DNA of 64,000 nt from Pleurotus djamor (taxonomy: Eukaryota > Basidiomycota > Agaricomycetes > Agaricales > Pleurotaceae). Under the pieces are notes generated by a model. That model saw only the letters and a program-made list of their open reading frames with translations, searched no databases and was not told where the DNA came from. Position 1 is the stretch's first letter, and each line of letters starts with the position of its first letter. Where the stretch lies: contig JAPEVF010000152.1 in assembly GCA_029747585.1 (NCBI GenBank), positions 1 to 64,000 of the forward strand. The letters are read 5' to 3'. Positions 42,422-57,722 of this stretch are shown here, one piece after another. The translations under genes were made by a program, and so were the position numbers.

Positions 42422-43304
42422 TTATCGTGCTCGTGGTAGAAAATTGGGATTAGCGTTTCCGTTGAGTGGGAAAAAGGACGCGTCAGGAGTGGTAGGCGTT
42501 TGTGGGCGTGATGGGGTGTTCGGCGTCGCCAAGCCGGAGGGGTCGTCATCGAGAAAGTGGATGCGCCGACGGTGAAGCTGCGCACGCAAAACAGGGTGAG
42601 TCAGCGGTGAACGTAAGTCCGAAACCGGAAATAGGGCCATACCTGAGGCAACTTGGGGATCAGGACGAGCACAAGTGCGGTGATATTAACAGCAAACAGC
42701 CACGGGTTGTAATTCGTGTAGTGGGTGGAAGCCAAAAATCTTCGAGGGCGCATCAGCAATTTGGACCCACAGTCTAAAAGACAAGCGACGCACAGAACTA
42801 TGGGAACCGAGAGAAGCCACTTCTTCGAAGGCGTATATTGCGCTCCGTCATCAATCTGCTCCCACATAGTCAGCTCATCGTAGGCGCCGCCGTGAAGGTC
42901 ATTTTGGAATGGTATTCCGGTGACCCAGTGAAACATGAGATACGAAAGCTATCGCACCGTCGTCAGCGACCGGCACGACGAGCAGAGAAATCACACGACT
43001 GACAGCGAGGTAGCATAGGTTCACCAATGTCCAGCTAATTTCTTGCGTTATCCCAGGGATGGTGTCAATGACGATCTTTCCTATGCAGATGAGGACGACG
43101 TGGATCATCCAAGCACCTAGAAAGATGGTTAAACGGTTGTTGCACACGGAAGACAGAAAACGCACCCTTTGCATTGACCCAGTTGGCGTTGATGTTGACG
43201 TAGGCACTGCGGTCGGTCACGTCCTCAACGGCTCGGTCGATGAGGGGCTCTATTTTGACGATGCTAGTGCTCCGCGCGCGACCGCGAACGACGGTGGACG
43301 ACAT
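42422..43304 (-). CDS. ORM1: ORMDL-family sphingolipid homeostasis protein
   Basis: ER membrane protein that inhibits serine palmitoyltransferase. Coding-order exons 43304-43166, 43116-43004, 42948-42643, 42577-42422 give 237 aa. Core motifs: NINANWVNAKGAW, HVVLICIGKIVIDTIPG, ITQEISWTLVNLCYLALSYL, and FHWVTGIPFQNDLHGGAYDE followed by LTMWEQIDDG. Hydrophobic segments match the ORMDL topology. The Ser-containing N-terminal extension (RGRARSTSIV) resembles the kinase-regulated N-terminus of yeast Orm1/2. Human ORMDLs lack it. The C-terminal 50 residues are a Pro/Asn-rich extension. Starts divergently from the Virilizer-like gene. Confidence 0.95.
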
Positions 43305-43664
43305 GTTCTCGCTGTGATTAAAGTGGTCGAATTCCGCAGTTAATAAATCAGACCGTCTGCGGAATTTTTGAAGGCGTGGGAAGACAANCCAATCACAGGG
43401 GCTGCTAAGTCAAAGTCCTCCATTGTGACCGTGNGAATNCTGCCAAGTCAGNAACATCNCAGGCATGCCTTGAGCCTGGCATACAACTTTCTTGCTTCTA
43501 TCCTTCATAATTGTAAACCATCACCATTAACTGCCGTGCGACCACTGAGGAATACCAAGGCTCTCAAAGCCTAAGGAACGCAGGTAAGCGGTCGACAATG
43601 ACACGAGGCACGAGCTGGGAACCTTGGTCGCGTCCTCATCCACGCAATTTACCTTTAACTTTAG
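43305..43664. other. divergent promoter, ORM1 and Virilizer-like gene
   Basis: Contains Ns (43387-43459) and a possible 5' UTR intron of the plus-strand gene: donor GTAAGC at about 43583, acceptor TTTAG directly before its ATG. Confidence 0.4.
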
Positions 43665-46600
43665 ATGGAGCTTTTGCACTGGTCGACATTGCGTCCAGCA
43701 GGACCAGACAACCTTGCAGTGATTAGATTCGCCCAGGCTGTCCGCGTCCAAAATATTAGGATATTTCCTAAAGGCTCGACGTTGTTTCAGCGATGCCCGG
43801 AAATTGTTTCGTGAGCATGTTCAGTTTATACGGTGACAGCATTGATCAACAGAAACNAGTGAGACGGAGCCCGATGCATTTTTTCTTGAAGTTTTCATGA
43901 ATGCTCAGCCCGAGCATACCTCAGATAAGCCCAAGAATTGGCCTCCAAACGCGTTGGCTCCAACGAAACTCGCATATTCTGGCGGCCTTTTGGATTTTCG
44001 TGTNGCGTGGAANGTCCAGGTGAATTTACCCAAGTTTACTTNGTATTTTCCTTGCTGAAGTGTTTGTACGNAGTGCAGCACGCGCCTACTCATTCTCAAA
44101 GGGCCCTTTCAAGTTCTTTCGGTTGCGTTATACGGAANCGTCCTTGCAGAGCAACCCTCAAGTATCAGCGAGTATGAGCTTTCACCGCTCCCTCAGGACA
44201 NNGGCGTGCGTNCACTGNTGGNGTCGTTGGATCCTTCCACACACCCCGATCCTACCTCNGTGGCGCGTTCCTTGCTTTCCTTGATACCCGATGATGCAGC
44301 NTTCCCAAGNCCGACGATACCTCTCCTTCTTCGGCTTATGTTCTGNCTCAAAGCTCTGAATGAGGACTGGGACGCGCCAGGATTTCCCTACGTATTCNCG
44401 GATATACAGTCACTGAATGCGCGATCGTGGCGTCTTGCTGTGAAACGCGAAGATGACGAAGAAGAACCGGTCCTCTTATCTGATGATGACGATGTAATGG
44501 AGCCTGATGTCGAGGACAAATCNCTTCGACTCGACTTTCTGCAGCGCGTCGCTTCGGTGACGACCAGGCCTGCGTCGGATGAGACTCCACGTGAGGTATT
44601 CAATCAACTGGCCTCCAGAATCGCCACTGCGGTTCGAAATGAGGAACACTCCCCCAAGGTAACTCACACTCGAGTAAGGCAGACTCTTGAACTTTTCTCA
44701 TTGGTTCGCAGGAAGTCGCGGCAGTCATCTCACAGATACTGAAGAACTGTGCCTCTCAACACCCNGCCTTCGTCTTGTCCATCATGGTACGAAGTTGTAT
44801 ATGCTTGTTATATGCGNTCTNTTTCACGAGAATTCNTNCGATTAGGCNCATGTTTCCCTATCATCTGTCTTCTCCANCTGCGAGGTCTTGACAGAAGACG
44901 TTCTGGCGTGTCTATGCGATGCGGCAGCCAACCCAGATCTCGCCCATGCCCTTGCAAATGTTGANTTTATTGCCCTGATCAAGGAGTTTTGTCAACCTTC
45001 TCCGCCCAGCTCTTCAAGTGTACCTCCCAGCGCTGAGGTCGATGTTACAGAGCCAACAGAAGATACTTTACGGGTCGANCAGCCTCGTTCGCCGTCGGCC
45101 TCCCCAGCGACGCTCATGTCCTCCCTTTCAACTTCGCCGATAGTCCCGTCCATCGTTCCTCAAGAGAGTCCCCCTTTTGAAATTAAGGTCGACGTCGCGC
45201 CACTAGTCGCGAGTGACAATCAACGCAGACTAGCTATGGACCTTCTCGAGTTGCTAGCCACACACCTGCTACTAGAAGACGGAGTTTCCAATATACGAGC
45301 GCCGTTCAGTGTGTGCATGGACACCATGTTTAAATCGATTGGTTCCAGCGAAGTCGTTGTGGGNGCGTGGATGGAATGTCTTACTTGGGAAGGCGCTGGG
45401 CAGGAAGGAGAAGGTAGCGTTGAGTCTCGCGTGGGACAGAAATTAAGAGAGGCCCCAGTNANTCCTGGTGTTCGCNNCCAATCNTGGGGAAANGCANTNC
45501 AACGTNCCTTGTCATCGAAACATCGGATNAGGGANGCNGCATTGAAATGGGATGGCTCGGGAGCGTTATCGGTCAAGGACGATGAGAGTGTAGAGTTTCG
45601 CNTAACCCATGCGGAGTTCATTGCCTTCGTCCGTGCTTATATCGGGGTGGGATGTGTCATGGGTGTTTTCGCATGGGCGGATAGCTGTCCNGATACTGCT
45701 TGCCGTGAGAGGGCTTTGGAAATTATTCGCCTATGGCAGAATGTTGAGGGATATAAGCAGGTGTGTATGACGAATGCNCCNNNANTACCAANNTCACTGA
45801 GTGTTTGNCTCAGATCGTCAAGCACTTCCTTCTCCTNCCACAAATGATCAAACGCTTGGAATGNAATATCTCTGGATACAAGACTCCCCACAGCGCNGGC
45901 GTTCTATCTGAAAAAATTCTTACAGCCCTTTTGTCGGAGCCGACTACNTTTACGTTACACCCCGCGGTGGTTGACAATGTACTCAAATTGGGCAAGAGGG
46001 ATCAAGATGATGACATGAGCCGAACCGCTGAGGACGAAGAAGCTCAGAAGTTGGGTTTGACGCACATCACCTCACAAACCCTTCAAGAAATGCACAAGGT
46101 GGCCTTGGTGGCTGACGACGGGTTGCCTGGCGCCCTTGATGAGCTCAAGTTCTTTGCGACGGAGAAACGTGAATGGGATCGAGCTGCCGCTTCGGCTGAA
46201 TCCTCACCGCCCTCTGCCAAGCCAAACAACGGCGCTGATATGGACGTCGATAAGAAGGAGGAGGCGAAGGGCTCAGCTCCCGATTCAGACGCCATTCGAA
46301 AGCCCATCTCCTTGAGGAGGTTGCGGACTTTGCGGGTAGCAATGTCGATTGTGCAGAGGGAGTTGGACCAAGTTGAAAACGAGTTCAACGAGTCCCTCAA
46401 GGAATCCACGCTTCATCGCGTGCTGAGTGTCCTTCGAAGAGAAGACGGCTATGGGCTCTGCTTCACTCTCGGCGATTTGGTAGAGGCCACCGCCAAAGAT
46501 CTTGCTGACCAACTCATTCTGACGGCCGGCGCTGAAGCATCGTCCGTTGGCATCCACCCGCCTCCGTTCTCAACTGTTACCACTGAGCAACTCCTCCTGA

Positions 46601-48291
46601 CCAATCGTGATGCTCTGTTCCTGATGAAGGCTGTAATGCATGTCGGACTTTGCCCTCAAATGGCCTCTCGTACTATCCGGACGCTCATCGTCTCGATCGC
46701 GGATACATACATATCTGCAAACGCCATTTTAACGAGCCTTGGTTCTCGTACAGATCGCACTGGAGTTGAAGGTTCGTGGTGGGCAAGTGGGCCTGACGGC
46801 GACCTTGGTGGTACCGCAGGCGCTGGCGCTGGAGTGTGGACTGCGGCTACCGCGCTCAAGAAGGCTTGTACGTCCTTCATGCATGTCCTCCGCCATACCG
46901 AAGTTGCTTCGGGTCAGCAGACGACCGTCGTGATGATCAAAGCATTGCTTCAGGCTGGCGAAATGTGCGCCCGAGGCTGGAGGCACAGAGATCCCGGCAC
47001 GAGTCTTACTCAGATTTGTCATCTCATTGACGAACTGATACCTTCGGCGCACGAAGGCGATGGAGAAATGGGAACGATGCAAAGCGATACCTCGCAGGAT
47101 AAACCTGTGAAGGCATCTCATAAATCCGAGTGGGCTACAACCGTTCTGCCTCAAACTCTGACCGAACTTCAAGCCTTCCTGAGGCTTGTTGACCTTGACA
47201 ACTGCCTTCACCTCACACGTCGCTTGGTGGCCGCTGATGGCGATATGGTTGGCATTGGACCTTGGCTTGTTTCGGAGGAGTTGCAATGCACAACATCCGT
47301 GATGCAACTGCTTAAACCCAGAGTCGACGTTCTCCCGGATTCGCCCACCAGAGCGCGCCACTTGTTGTGTCTGCACAAAGTCGGCCAAACCTTACAATAC
47401 ATATTCGCGTTGATAAATGATCCCTCGACCAGCTGGATTTGGGACTGGCTTGGCCCATCTGGAGTACCGGCCGTTTCAACGGCACTGAAGAACTTCTTGG
47501 AGGCGTTGATAGACTGTCATTTGACTTCGCCTCTTTGTCTACAGCTTGTTCGAATATTGTCCAACGCTTCTGACACTCTAAATCCTGATTTAAACATGGG
47601 ATTCATCGATTTCCTATTCATACTCCGAAACATGCAAAGCAGTCGGCCAGTGCCCTTGGATAGTCAGGCCATCCTATCCCGTATCAAAACACTACCAGAT
47701 TCGTTTGTCAACAATCCCCTCATGCGGCGAGAACTGGGCCGTATCTTGCTGACTTACGCCAACCCGGAACTGGTCCTCGAGAAAATAACGCTCGAAACAT
47801 CTGAATCCATCTTTATCATCCTGGAATGGATGCTGACCCAGGACCCAGCATTTAAGACTATCCTTGGCATGTCTAACACTCGGTATAACAGACTATGTGA
47901 TCGGATGTACCAATTGCTGCCATACTCTCGGTCTGACGTTCTCCACGAGATGCGATCCCAATTCACTATCGAAGAGCCTCCGGATGGGATACCGAGCTCT
48001 CTACAACATCTACCAACGAAGGTTGAGCTATCCGCCCGCGACTTGGAGGGATTGGCAAACCCACTGTGTAACGAAAGGGCGAAAACACCTGAACGCCACA
48101 CTCCTGACGTTCTAGGCCCTATTATATCACCTCCGACAGCTCTTCTCCGCTCCCCAGCGGCGACTGGTCTCACGAAGACTTACCTCAACAATGACTTCCG
48201 ACAACTCAGGACGGCTCCAACTTCAAGACAGAATACGAGTAGACTCCCAAGCATGCATGTTGACGTGGGTATAGTCCACACGGTCGATTGA
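43665..48291 (+). CDS. Virilizer-like protein (m6A methyltransferase complex subunit)
   Basis: Likely scaffold of the nuclear m6A writer complex (VIRMA/Virilizer). Exons 43665-43810, 43860-44042, 44079-44658, 44712-44786, 44885-45760, 45814-48291 give 1445 aa. The N-terminal VIR_N-type region shows LAVIRFAQAVRVQNIRIFPK, EPDAFFLEVFMNAQ and LILKGPFQVLSVALYG. These fit the metazoan/plant Virilizer N-domain pattern, the last aligning with LVLRG..NCLTLAIYG. An acidic linker (DDEEEPVLLSDDDD) and long helical repeat-like regions follow. Intron 2 is only 36 bp; it keeps frame and restores the third motif. Ns are dense in the 5' half only. The name rests on N-terminal pattern matching from memory. Confidence 0.65.
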
Positions 48292-49495
48292 CCTGGTCGA
48301 TAACCTGATTATGCACCGTCTGGTGCCTTTTGGGCTGCTCAATATAGGAGTTCGAAACTTCGCCATTGATGATGCCTACTCCAGTGTTAGGCTTACTGCC
48401 AAGCGCAAACCTGGCCGGTTTCGAGTGAGGGATGGTTATCCTTCCAATAGTACCAACCATCAAGTAGCTTTCGTCATAAATATAACCCAGCTACACCATC
48501 GTTATTGGATACGTGAGCCTTCCTTGCTAAATCTAAACAACATTGATCCCGTCCTCAGGGTCGTTCCATTTATTCAAAATCCGCGTCATTGGTGGATCGG
48601 AGTGGATTTCGGTCCAAGGTATGCAGGGACTAATTCACTCTCTTGGCAGATCTACGAAGTTGAGTTGCCTTTCTTGTTTTGTTTTCTTCACTTTATATCT
48701 CAACCTTAGACAGATTGACTTATCCTCGAACCCACAACCGCGATGAATACTGCATTTTGAATCATTCCTTGGATTGCAATCCATCGAGCGGAGGAGTTCA
48801 GCTGCTTATCGACNTTTTTCGTCAGGTCTAATAGCGTCTAGACATTTTACTAACGTATTTCAGGCCAAATTTCGATGTATACAATACATACGAAGCACCA
48901 AGGATACACTCCGGAAATTCTTTGGACTATGCAAAGTGCCATCTACATACTCGTGATCATGCAAGCCTTACATGCGACCCCAAAGCCATGCCACACTCCT
49001 CCAGTATGTAAGTTCCTTCGTCTACGGATGAGTCCGCCTTCATGAACCTAGTCCAGTCTTGCAACGCCAGGGTTCTATAGAGTGTATACGTATTCTGGAC
49101 TTGCCTATTGCGATCTGACCGGCTCGTCGATCGCGACTAGGCTTCGTCCACCTAGTGGCCAGAAACATTGTACGTGGGCCCGCGAACCTTCCAGCCTAAA
49201 TAGTGACCCCATGTCTCTTCCAGCATTGGCCTGATTCAAAATAAACCATTCGATATTCTGTACCTCGAGTCCACGATGATCGTGGCGTCCGCCATCGTAC
49301 GTGGTTGAAGAGGGTCCAACAAAGTTGTGGTAAACTGCGTGGTTCTCAATCCTGAGGCCTGAGATCTGAGAAGCCAACCCTATCGCCTCGTCTAGTGTAC
49401 GCGCTACTAATGGCCAAAGTGATTCTAACTAATGTTCCTAACAGTGATATATGACGTTGATTTATATGCTACAATTCTTCCTTATATCTACCCAG
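48292..49495. other. 1.2-kb stretch without a confident gene
   Basis: Lies between two convergent genes. A plus-strand open frame at 48311-48709 and the minus-strand frame at 49105-49377 are the longest. The latter is described separately. No TE-like ends or repeats were seen. It could hold a decayed gene. Confidence 0.4.
49105..49400 (-). CDS. possible exon of an unknown gene or gene remnant
   Basis: A 90-codon minus-strand frame with protein-like composition: SGLRIENHAVYHNFVGPSST, then HDHRGLEVQNIEWFILNQAN. It is preceded by a possible acceptor (CACTAG at about 49395). Downstream, around 48960-49070, another minus-strand frame (QDWTRFMKADSSVDEGTYIL) follows a possible acceptor, so a short multi-exon gene is conceivable. 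I do not recognise the family and could not join the frames cleanly. Function unknown; it may be a remnant. Confidence 0.25.
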
Positions 49496-52629
<3,134 letters not shown>

Positions 52630-52885
52630 GGTGGTTCGTGTTCAAGAGAGTTGAGATAGTGAAACAGATTATACCTGGGTCGCAGGTAACGTGGTCCCGG
52701 TCGTGGTTCAAGTCGTGGTCGTCGTGATCGCCGCGCAGCCTGTCGGCGTCATGGCTGGGCTAAAGCTGCTGACGTAAGTATATGGCTTGGGCGCCAACAG
52801 GGCTGTCACCGTGACCGAGCAATCATTGAATCAAGCTCTCTTCAACTGCCACCACCACTTTCTGGCTGGGGTTTTCTCCCACCTT

Positions 52886-54421
52886 ATGCTCACTTTTCTA
52901 CGACATAGAGAGGGCCAAGATGGTCCCATCATCCCTCTCCCAGACATCGACAAGAAGTCGTGTTCGTTACTCGGGCCTACTGCGCTGGTGAGCGCGTCGT
53001 TGAACTTGGTGGACTCGAAAGGGACTAATTGACTGTATCCCAGGTTGTCCAGGGTCTGATGGGCATTCTTGTCATACTTTCGCTCGTGTATAAGCGACAG
53101 CGAGAAACATCAAAACGACCGTGGCGTATATGGTGCGTACTCTAGCGGCGCAGCTATATGTCGGGCTTGAGGAGGAGAATGATTGTGAATTTTAGGTTAT
53201 TCGATGTTTCAAAGCAAGTTGTCGGCCAAATGTTTGTACATGGAGTCAACGTCCTCATCTCCGACCTTATATCGCATCACTCGAGCGCGAACGCTTGCGT
53301 TTCTTATTTCCTGAATATTCTGATCGACACTACTCTCGGTGCGGGACCAGTCTCTTGCTTTGTGTGGCCATGCTGATGCTTCGCCAGGTGTCGCACTAAT
53401 CTACTTCACCCTTCACGCGTTTACCTACGTGCTCTCGGAGAGGCTCCAACTCAAAGGTTTCGAATCCGGCAAATATGGAAATCCCCCTTCCTTTATCTAC
53501 TGGCTCAAACAAGCGGCGACATACGTCTCAGCTCTGACTACTATGAAGTTCATCGTTCTGGCGATATTTGCGCTGTTCCCAGGCCTATTCAAAATCGGAG
53601 AGTGGTTGTTAAGTTGGACCTGGACAGGTGACGGGGACGCTCTGCAGGTTATCTTGTATGTGTGAATCTGTCGTACTCAGACGCGTCAACTAACAACTTC
53701 CAGTGTGATGGGATTGTTCCCTATCTGTATGAATATCCTCCAGTTCTGGTTGATCGACTCGATTGTCAAGGCCTCCAACCCATCTACGTCGCTTGAGCTA
53801 CCGCCGGATTCGCGAGGTAGCTTGGACCGGGAACCTCTTTTCCGCAGTGACTCAGATGATGATGATGATGACGCCGTCGGCCATTCCGACGATATCGAAA
53901 GCCAGCGCCTTCGGGTTCGTTCACGGTCTCGATCGCCTTCCCGGACTCAAGGGCCTCGTAAAGCTTCTCCACCCCCTTCCATTGTCAGGGAAAATAAATC
54001 ATCTGGCTCAAACTCGCCTTCCGAAGGTGTCGAGTTATACACATACCCACAACACCGAGATACCACTCCAACTTCTTCATCGTCCAGTGATAGTATATCA
54101 TCACTGTCTGGCCGCAAGTCCACCAAACGCCGTTCCCCTCCATCACCCCTTCTAATAGCACCAATCAACCAACCTGCCATCAACAGCCCTCAGAAGTCCG
54201 CCGCACCGATATCAGCGGTTCAGTCCCATGCTCGATCAAACCTGCCCAGTATCAGCAACACCAGCACGAAGAATGAGTGGGCTGATTCGTGGCACGATGC
54301 CGATGATTGGGCCAATAGGGTTGGGGAGGAAGACTGGACAGGGCGGCGATTAGAACAGACGAAAGAAAACCTGCATGGTCTTTGGGCTTCTACCGTCCCA
54401 AGTATCCAGGTCGGCTCATAA
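52886..54421 (+). CDS. STIMATE-family vacuolar/ER membrane protein (YPL162C-like)
   Basis: Multi-spanning membrane protein of the STIMATE family; yeast YPL162C is vacuolar and human STIMATE (TMEM110) is an ER calcium-entry modulator. Exons 52886-52987, 53044-53132, 53196-53338, 53388-53655, 53704-54421 give 439 aa. Family core: CSLLGPTALVVQGLMGILVI, LVYKRQRETSKRPWRIW, FDVSKQVVGQMFVHGVNVLI, then a Tyr/Phe-rich helix block and VMGLFPICMNILQFWLIDSI. The C-terminal 210 residues are a Ser/Asp/Pro-rich cytosolic tail with an Asp run. The start is chosen at the first in-frame ATG. The frame stays open upstream, so an extra 5' exon is possible. Confidence 0.85.
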
Positions 54422-54713
54422 CACTCTTTTTNCTCGCTGGGGCTGTTTGTAGTATATAATTCACCATCGAAGATGTCGATGAGGGTATAATAGCGTATCC
54501 TGCCATAAAAACAATAGGCGCGACGTAGTCGGCAGCGATCGCGAGATGAACTGCACGTGTGGGCCTTTCATCATTGACATTGTGTCAGACTTGTAATTTG
54601 AATCGCGACCACGACCACTGCCCACTCTTTCTTTGTCCTCCTAGAGATTATCCACCATACGGCCGTTTCTGAACCGTCTTATAGACCTCATAGACCATAG
54701 AGCCCCTTCGGCC

Positions 54714-56907
54714 ATGTCATCAGACGAAAATTTGGCCACTGAAGGTGGCGCCACAAAATTTTCGCTAGAAAACATCCTCGGGGAAAATCATGATACCATA
54801 GAGCATCCGACTGTGAAAGATGGGCCTACAGGCGGTTGGGACGAGGAAGAAGCGTCAGAAAAGCCTGTTGCGGAGGGTTATTGCGTAGAATGTGAAGGTC
54901 TGTCTACAAAAAGCCGAATTCACCCCGCAATCACCTATTCAAGCTATCACCACCGTTAGACCAACCTGCCCAAGTTCTTTGCGAAACATGCTTAGACAAA
55001 TTCTGTGAGGTCTGCTTCGCTGCACAACATAGAAAGGGATCAAGAAAACGACATGCTACCAAACCTCTTGCACACATAAAGAGTAACAAGAAGGCTAAAA
55101 CGGAAAATGGGAGTGTGGCCACTACGTCTGGTACCAATGGTGACGCCGACGCTGTGAGTGCATCACATATATGATATCTGGTCTTATGTCGAGGCTAATT
55201 TGTTGATGTCTAGATGGATGAAGATGGAGGGGAGGATTGGGAGGAATGGCATGGTGTCGATGCGGAACCACCAGTTGCCACGAATGAACCCATTGTTCAT
55301 GGCGCGCAGCCTGCTCTGGGTGCAGACGTCGGAGAATGGTTCGTCGAACGCGCCAAGTTCATTCCCCTCCGATTGACGCTTGGAGAGCGGAAATACCTTC
55401 GCCTGCTCGAAGCTGCCCTCAACGTCTCCGAGTACACCGACAAAATCGATACCATCGGTTTTGGCTTGTCCAAAGCCAAGCGGATCGTCCACCAAATTCG
55501 AGAGCTTTGTGCTATCATGTCTGGCCTTGTGTTAGCTGCCGATTACAAGCAGGGACAAGAGCTCTTCTCCGACCGCGACTTCCAGGCCAACGCCGATTTC
55601 TACCAACAAATCTTTGAGCTAGGACGTAGGCACAAGATTATGAATCCAGACAAAATGAGGACCACCTACGGCAAGTTAATTTATCTTTTGCAGGTTAGTT
55701 TCGAAGTTCTCTTTTCCAGGTTCTGATACAATTGGTTGTGTTCATGCAGGACAGTCAAACACCGGAAGTAAAGGACCTGCTCAGTTTCTCATGCGTGAAA
55801 CCAATCAAAACCGTCCACACTATCCTTGAGGAACACGGAGCCGTTGACATCCTTCGCGACAAGCTCGTCACCGTTGCTACGCAGGAGATATACTCAGATG
55901 GCCGCTCACGGCGGGATATTCAGAAAGACATCAAATCAAAAGAGCGGGCCATTGAAACACTAGCCAGCAAGTATGAAAGGAAGGGACTTTCTCAAGAGAA
56001 TATTCGGCAATGCCTATACAGCATTGGTGATAATCATGCCTTCCTTCGTGTGAACCGAGATCCCTGCGAACGGATGATTAGCTACTTGAAACAGTACTTC
56101 CACCCAACCCAGCCAAAGGACTCGAAGACCAGTCTTGCGATCCGTAGTGGGAAAGGGGGTGCTCGGTTATCCCATGATCACGGAAAACAATACGCCTATG
56201 TCATGCAAAGCTTAACCTTGTGGCGCGAGATCCTGCACGGTGCGTATGAGCGTCGTCTTTCTCCATGCAGTCCTCGGTGAATTGGATCAATCTATCTATT
56301 TTAGACATGTTCCATCTGTGGTTCCTTGCCGAACAGGACCTCTTATCCGAAAACGTCTCGTATCGCCTTCGCGACACAGGCCAAGGGCTGAATCGCGTCC
56401 AAGCTGCTCCGAAAACTTCGCGCATGATGCACTCAATACTTCACAAAGCGCAGCAACGTGTCGGGACTTGGATCGGTTCAAGCGTGATTCATATGGGAGA
56501 TCATAACGTCCCCAACGCCCTTCTTTTCATCGACAAGTACACGCAAATCTACCGAATTCTCTTGCCAATCTGCAATACCCTATCGCAAATTCCGTCTCTA
56601 GTGGAAAAACCTGCCATCAGGTCGTATATTGAAGACGAGTTCGGCTCTGCGGATAACCTGATCAAAGAGATCCTTGGGGATTTCTTTAGACACGGGTTTG
56701 ATGGTTCTGGAGCTGATAATTTCTTCGACGCTGGGAGTTGTATTGATGGGCGGTTGACTAGCGCGTGGAATTGGTGCGGGTCGCTGGAGAAAAAGCGGTA
56801 TTTCCACGTATTCCTTCTCACAGGTAAAGTTGCCCTTTCATCCCGTCACCCACCTCGAGGCTGAAGCAATTTGTGTAGGGTTCCTAGGGTTCGATGGCGA
56901 ATGGTAA
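54714..56907 (+). CDS. UPF0652/DUF2009 protein with B-box-like zinc finger
   Basis: Exons 54714-54897, 54960-55153, 55214-55693, 55750-56239, 56305-56823, 56879-56907 give 631 aa. The N-terminus is acidic. A Cys/His cluster follows (YCVECE, LCETCLDKFCEVCFAAQHRK then GSRKRH), arranged like a B-box zinc finger. The DUF2009 body covers the rest, with FIPLRLTLGERKYLRLLEAA, IGFGLSKAKRIVHQIRELCA, MNPDKMRTTYGKLIYLLQDS, NRDPCERMISYLKQYF and the last exon FLGFDGEW. The family is widely conserved in fungi, plants and some animals. I know of no established biochemical role. The final coding exon is only 29 bp. Confidence 0.88.
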
Positions 56908-57722
56908 TAAGGCCCAGCGAGCACTGCACTAATCAGTACTTATGTAGATTGATTAACCATCTTGGTATACTCAATAACCCTCAAGCACTGAGAGTTGACC
57001 GTTGCCGAACGAGATAAGGTTCTGGTTAAGGCTAGCATTCGCGTTCGAGCGCAGCCAAGGGAGCCACAGCGCTCCTCAACCTCTGGAAACACCTCGAGTT
57101 CGTCGATTGGCAGACTCTTGAGCTTCGTCTCCAAGAGCTCCCGTTCCTTGTTTATGAAAGACAATCTGTCTATGCCAATCCTCACTTTCGCATCTTGTTG
57201 AACTGGGACCTCTGGAGCTATAAATGTAACCAATCTATACCTCGGAGTCCCTCCTTGCTTTCATCTATGTTGCGATACGATCGCAACAAGATCAAGATCG
57301 TGCCTGTCGCAGTCGACTTCCCAGGGAAATCATTGCGTGTATGGGATGACTTCTGGCCTTTGTAACGCGCTCACACAACCCAGTGCACCTATCTAGTGAC
57401 TACACACTAGCTGTCAAAGCTCCAATCACTCGAAACAGATCCTGACGCCCAAGCCATGCCACCATCAAACATAATTAAGCTCACCTCAACGTGACATCCC
57501 TCACCGGTCAACATCCTTCCGAGACCTTCTTGGTTGTGGTCGAACTCTGCTCCCTAAATCAGCCAGTGATGTTTAGGACGTGAACATCAAACCTCAGTTG
57601 ACATGCCTACGATGTGCTCTTATTGCGGGTGCGGTGCTTGATCTTGCATAAATAACTACCCCCTTCTTTGAACAGCGCATTCATCTCTGCTAATTTCTTT
57701 CTTCTCTGTTCTTTGGTTAAGG
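56908..57722. other. 0.8-kb stretch without a confident gene
   Basis: Two protein-like but unassigned frames: minus 56940-57233 (LSFINKERELLETKLKSLPI) and plus about 57267-57365 (RNKIKIVPVAVDFPGKSLRV). They may be remnants. The end of the stretch holds the promoter of the membrane-protein gene starting at 57723. Confidence 0.35.

Noticed and set aside
44040..44140. Two compensating frameshifts in the Virilizer-like gene
   Set aside because: A 36-bp intron (44043-44078) keeps a single frame and yields the expected N-domain motif.
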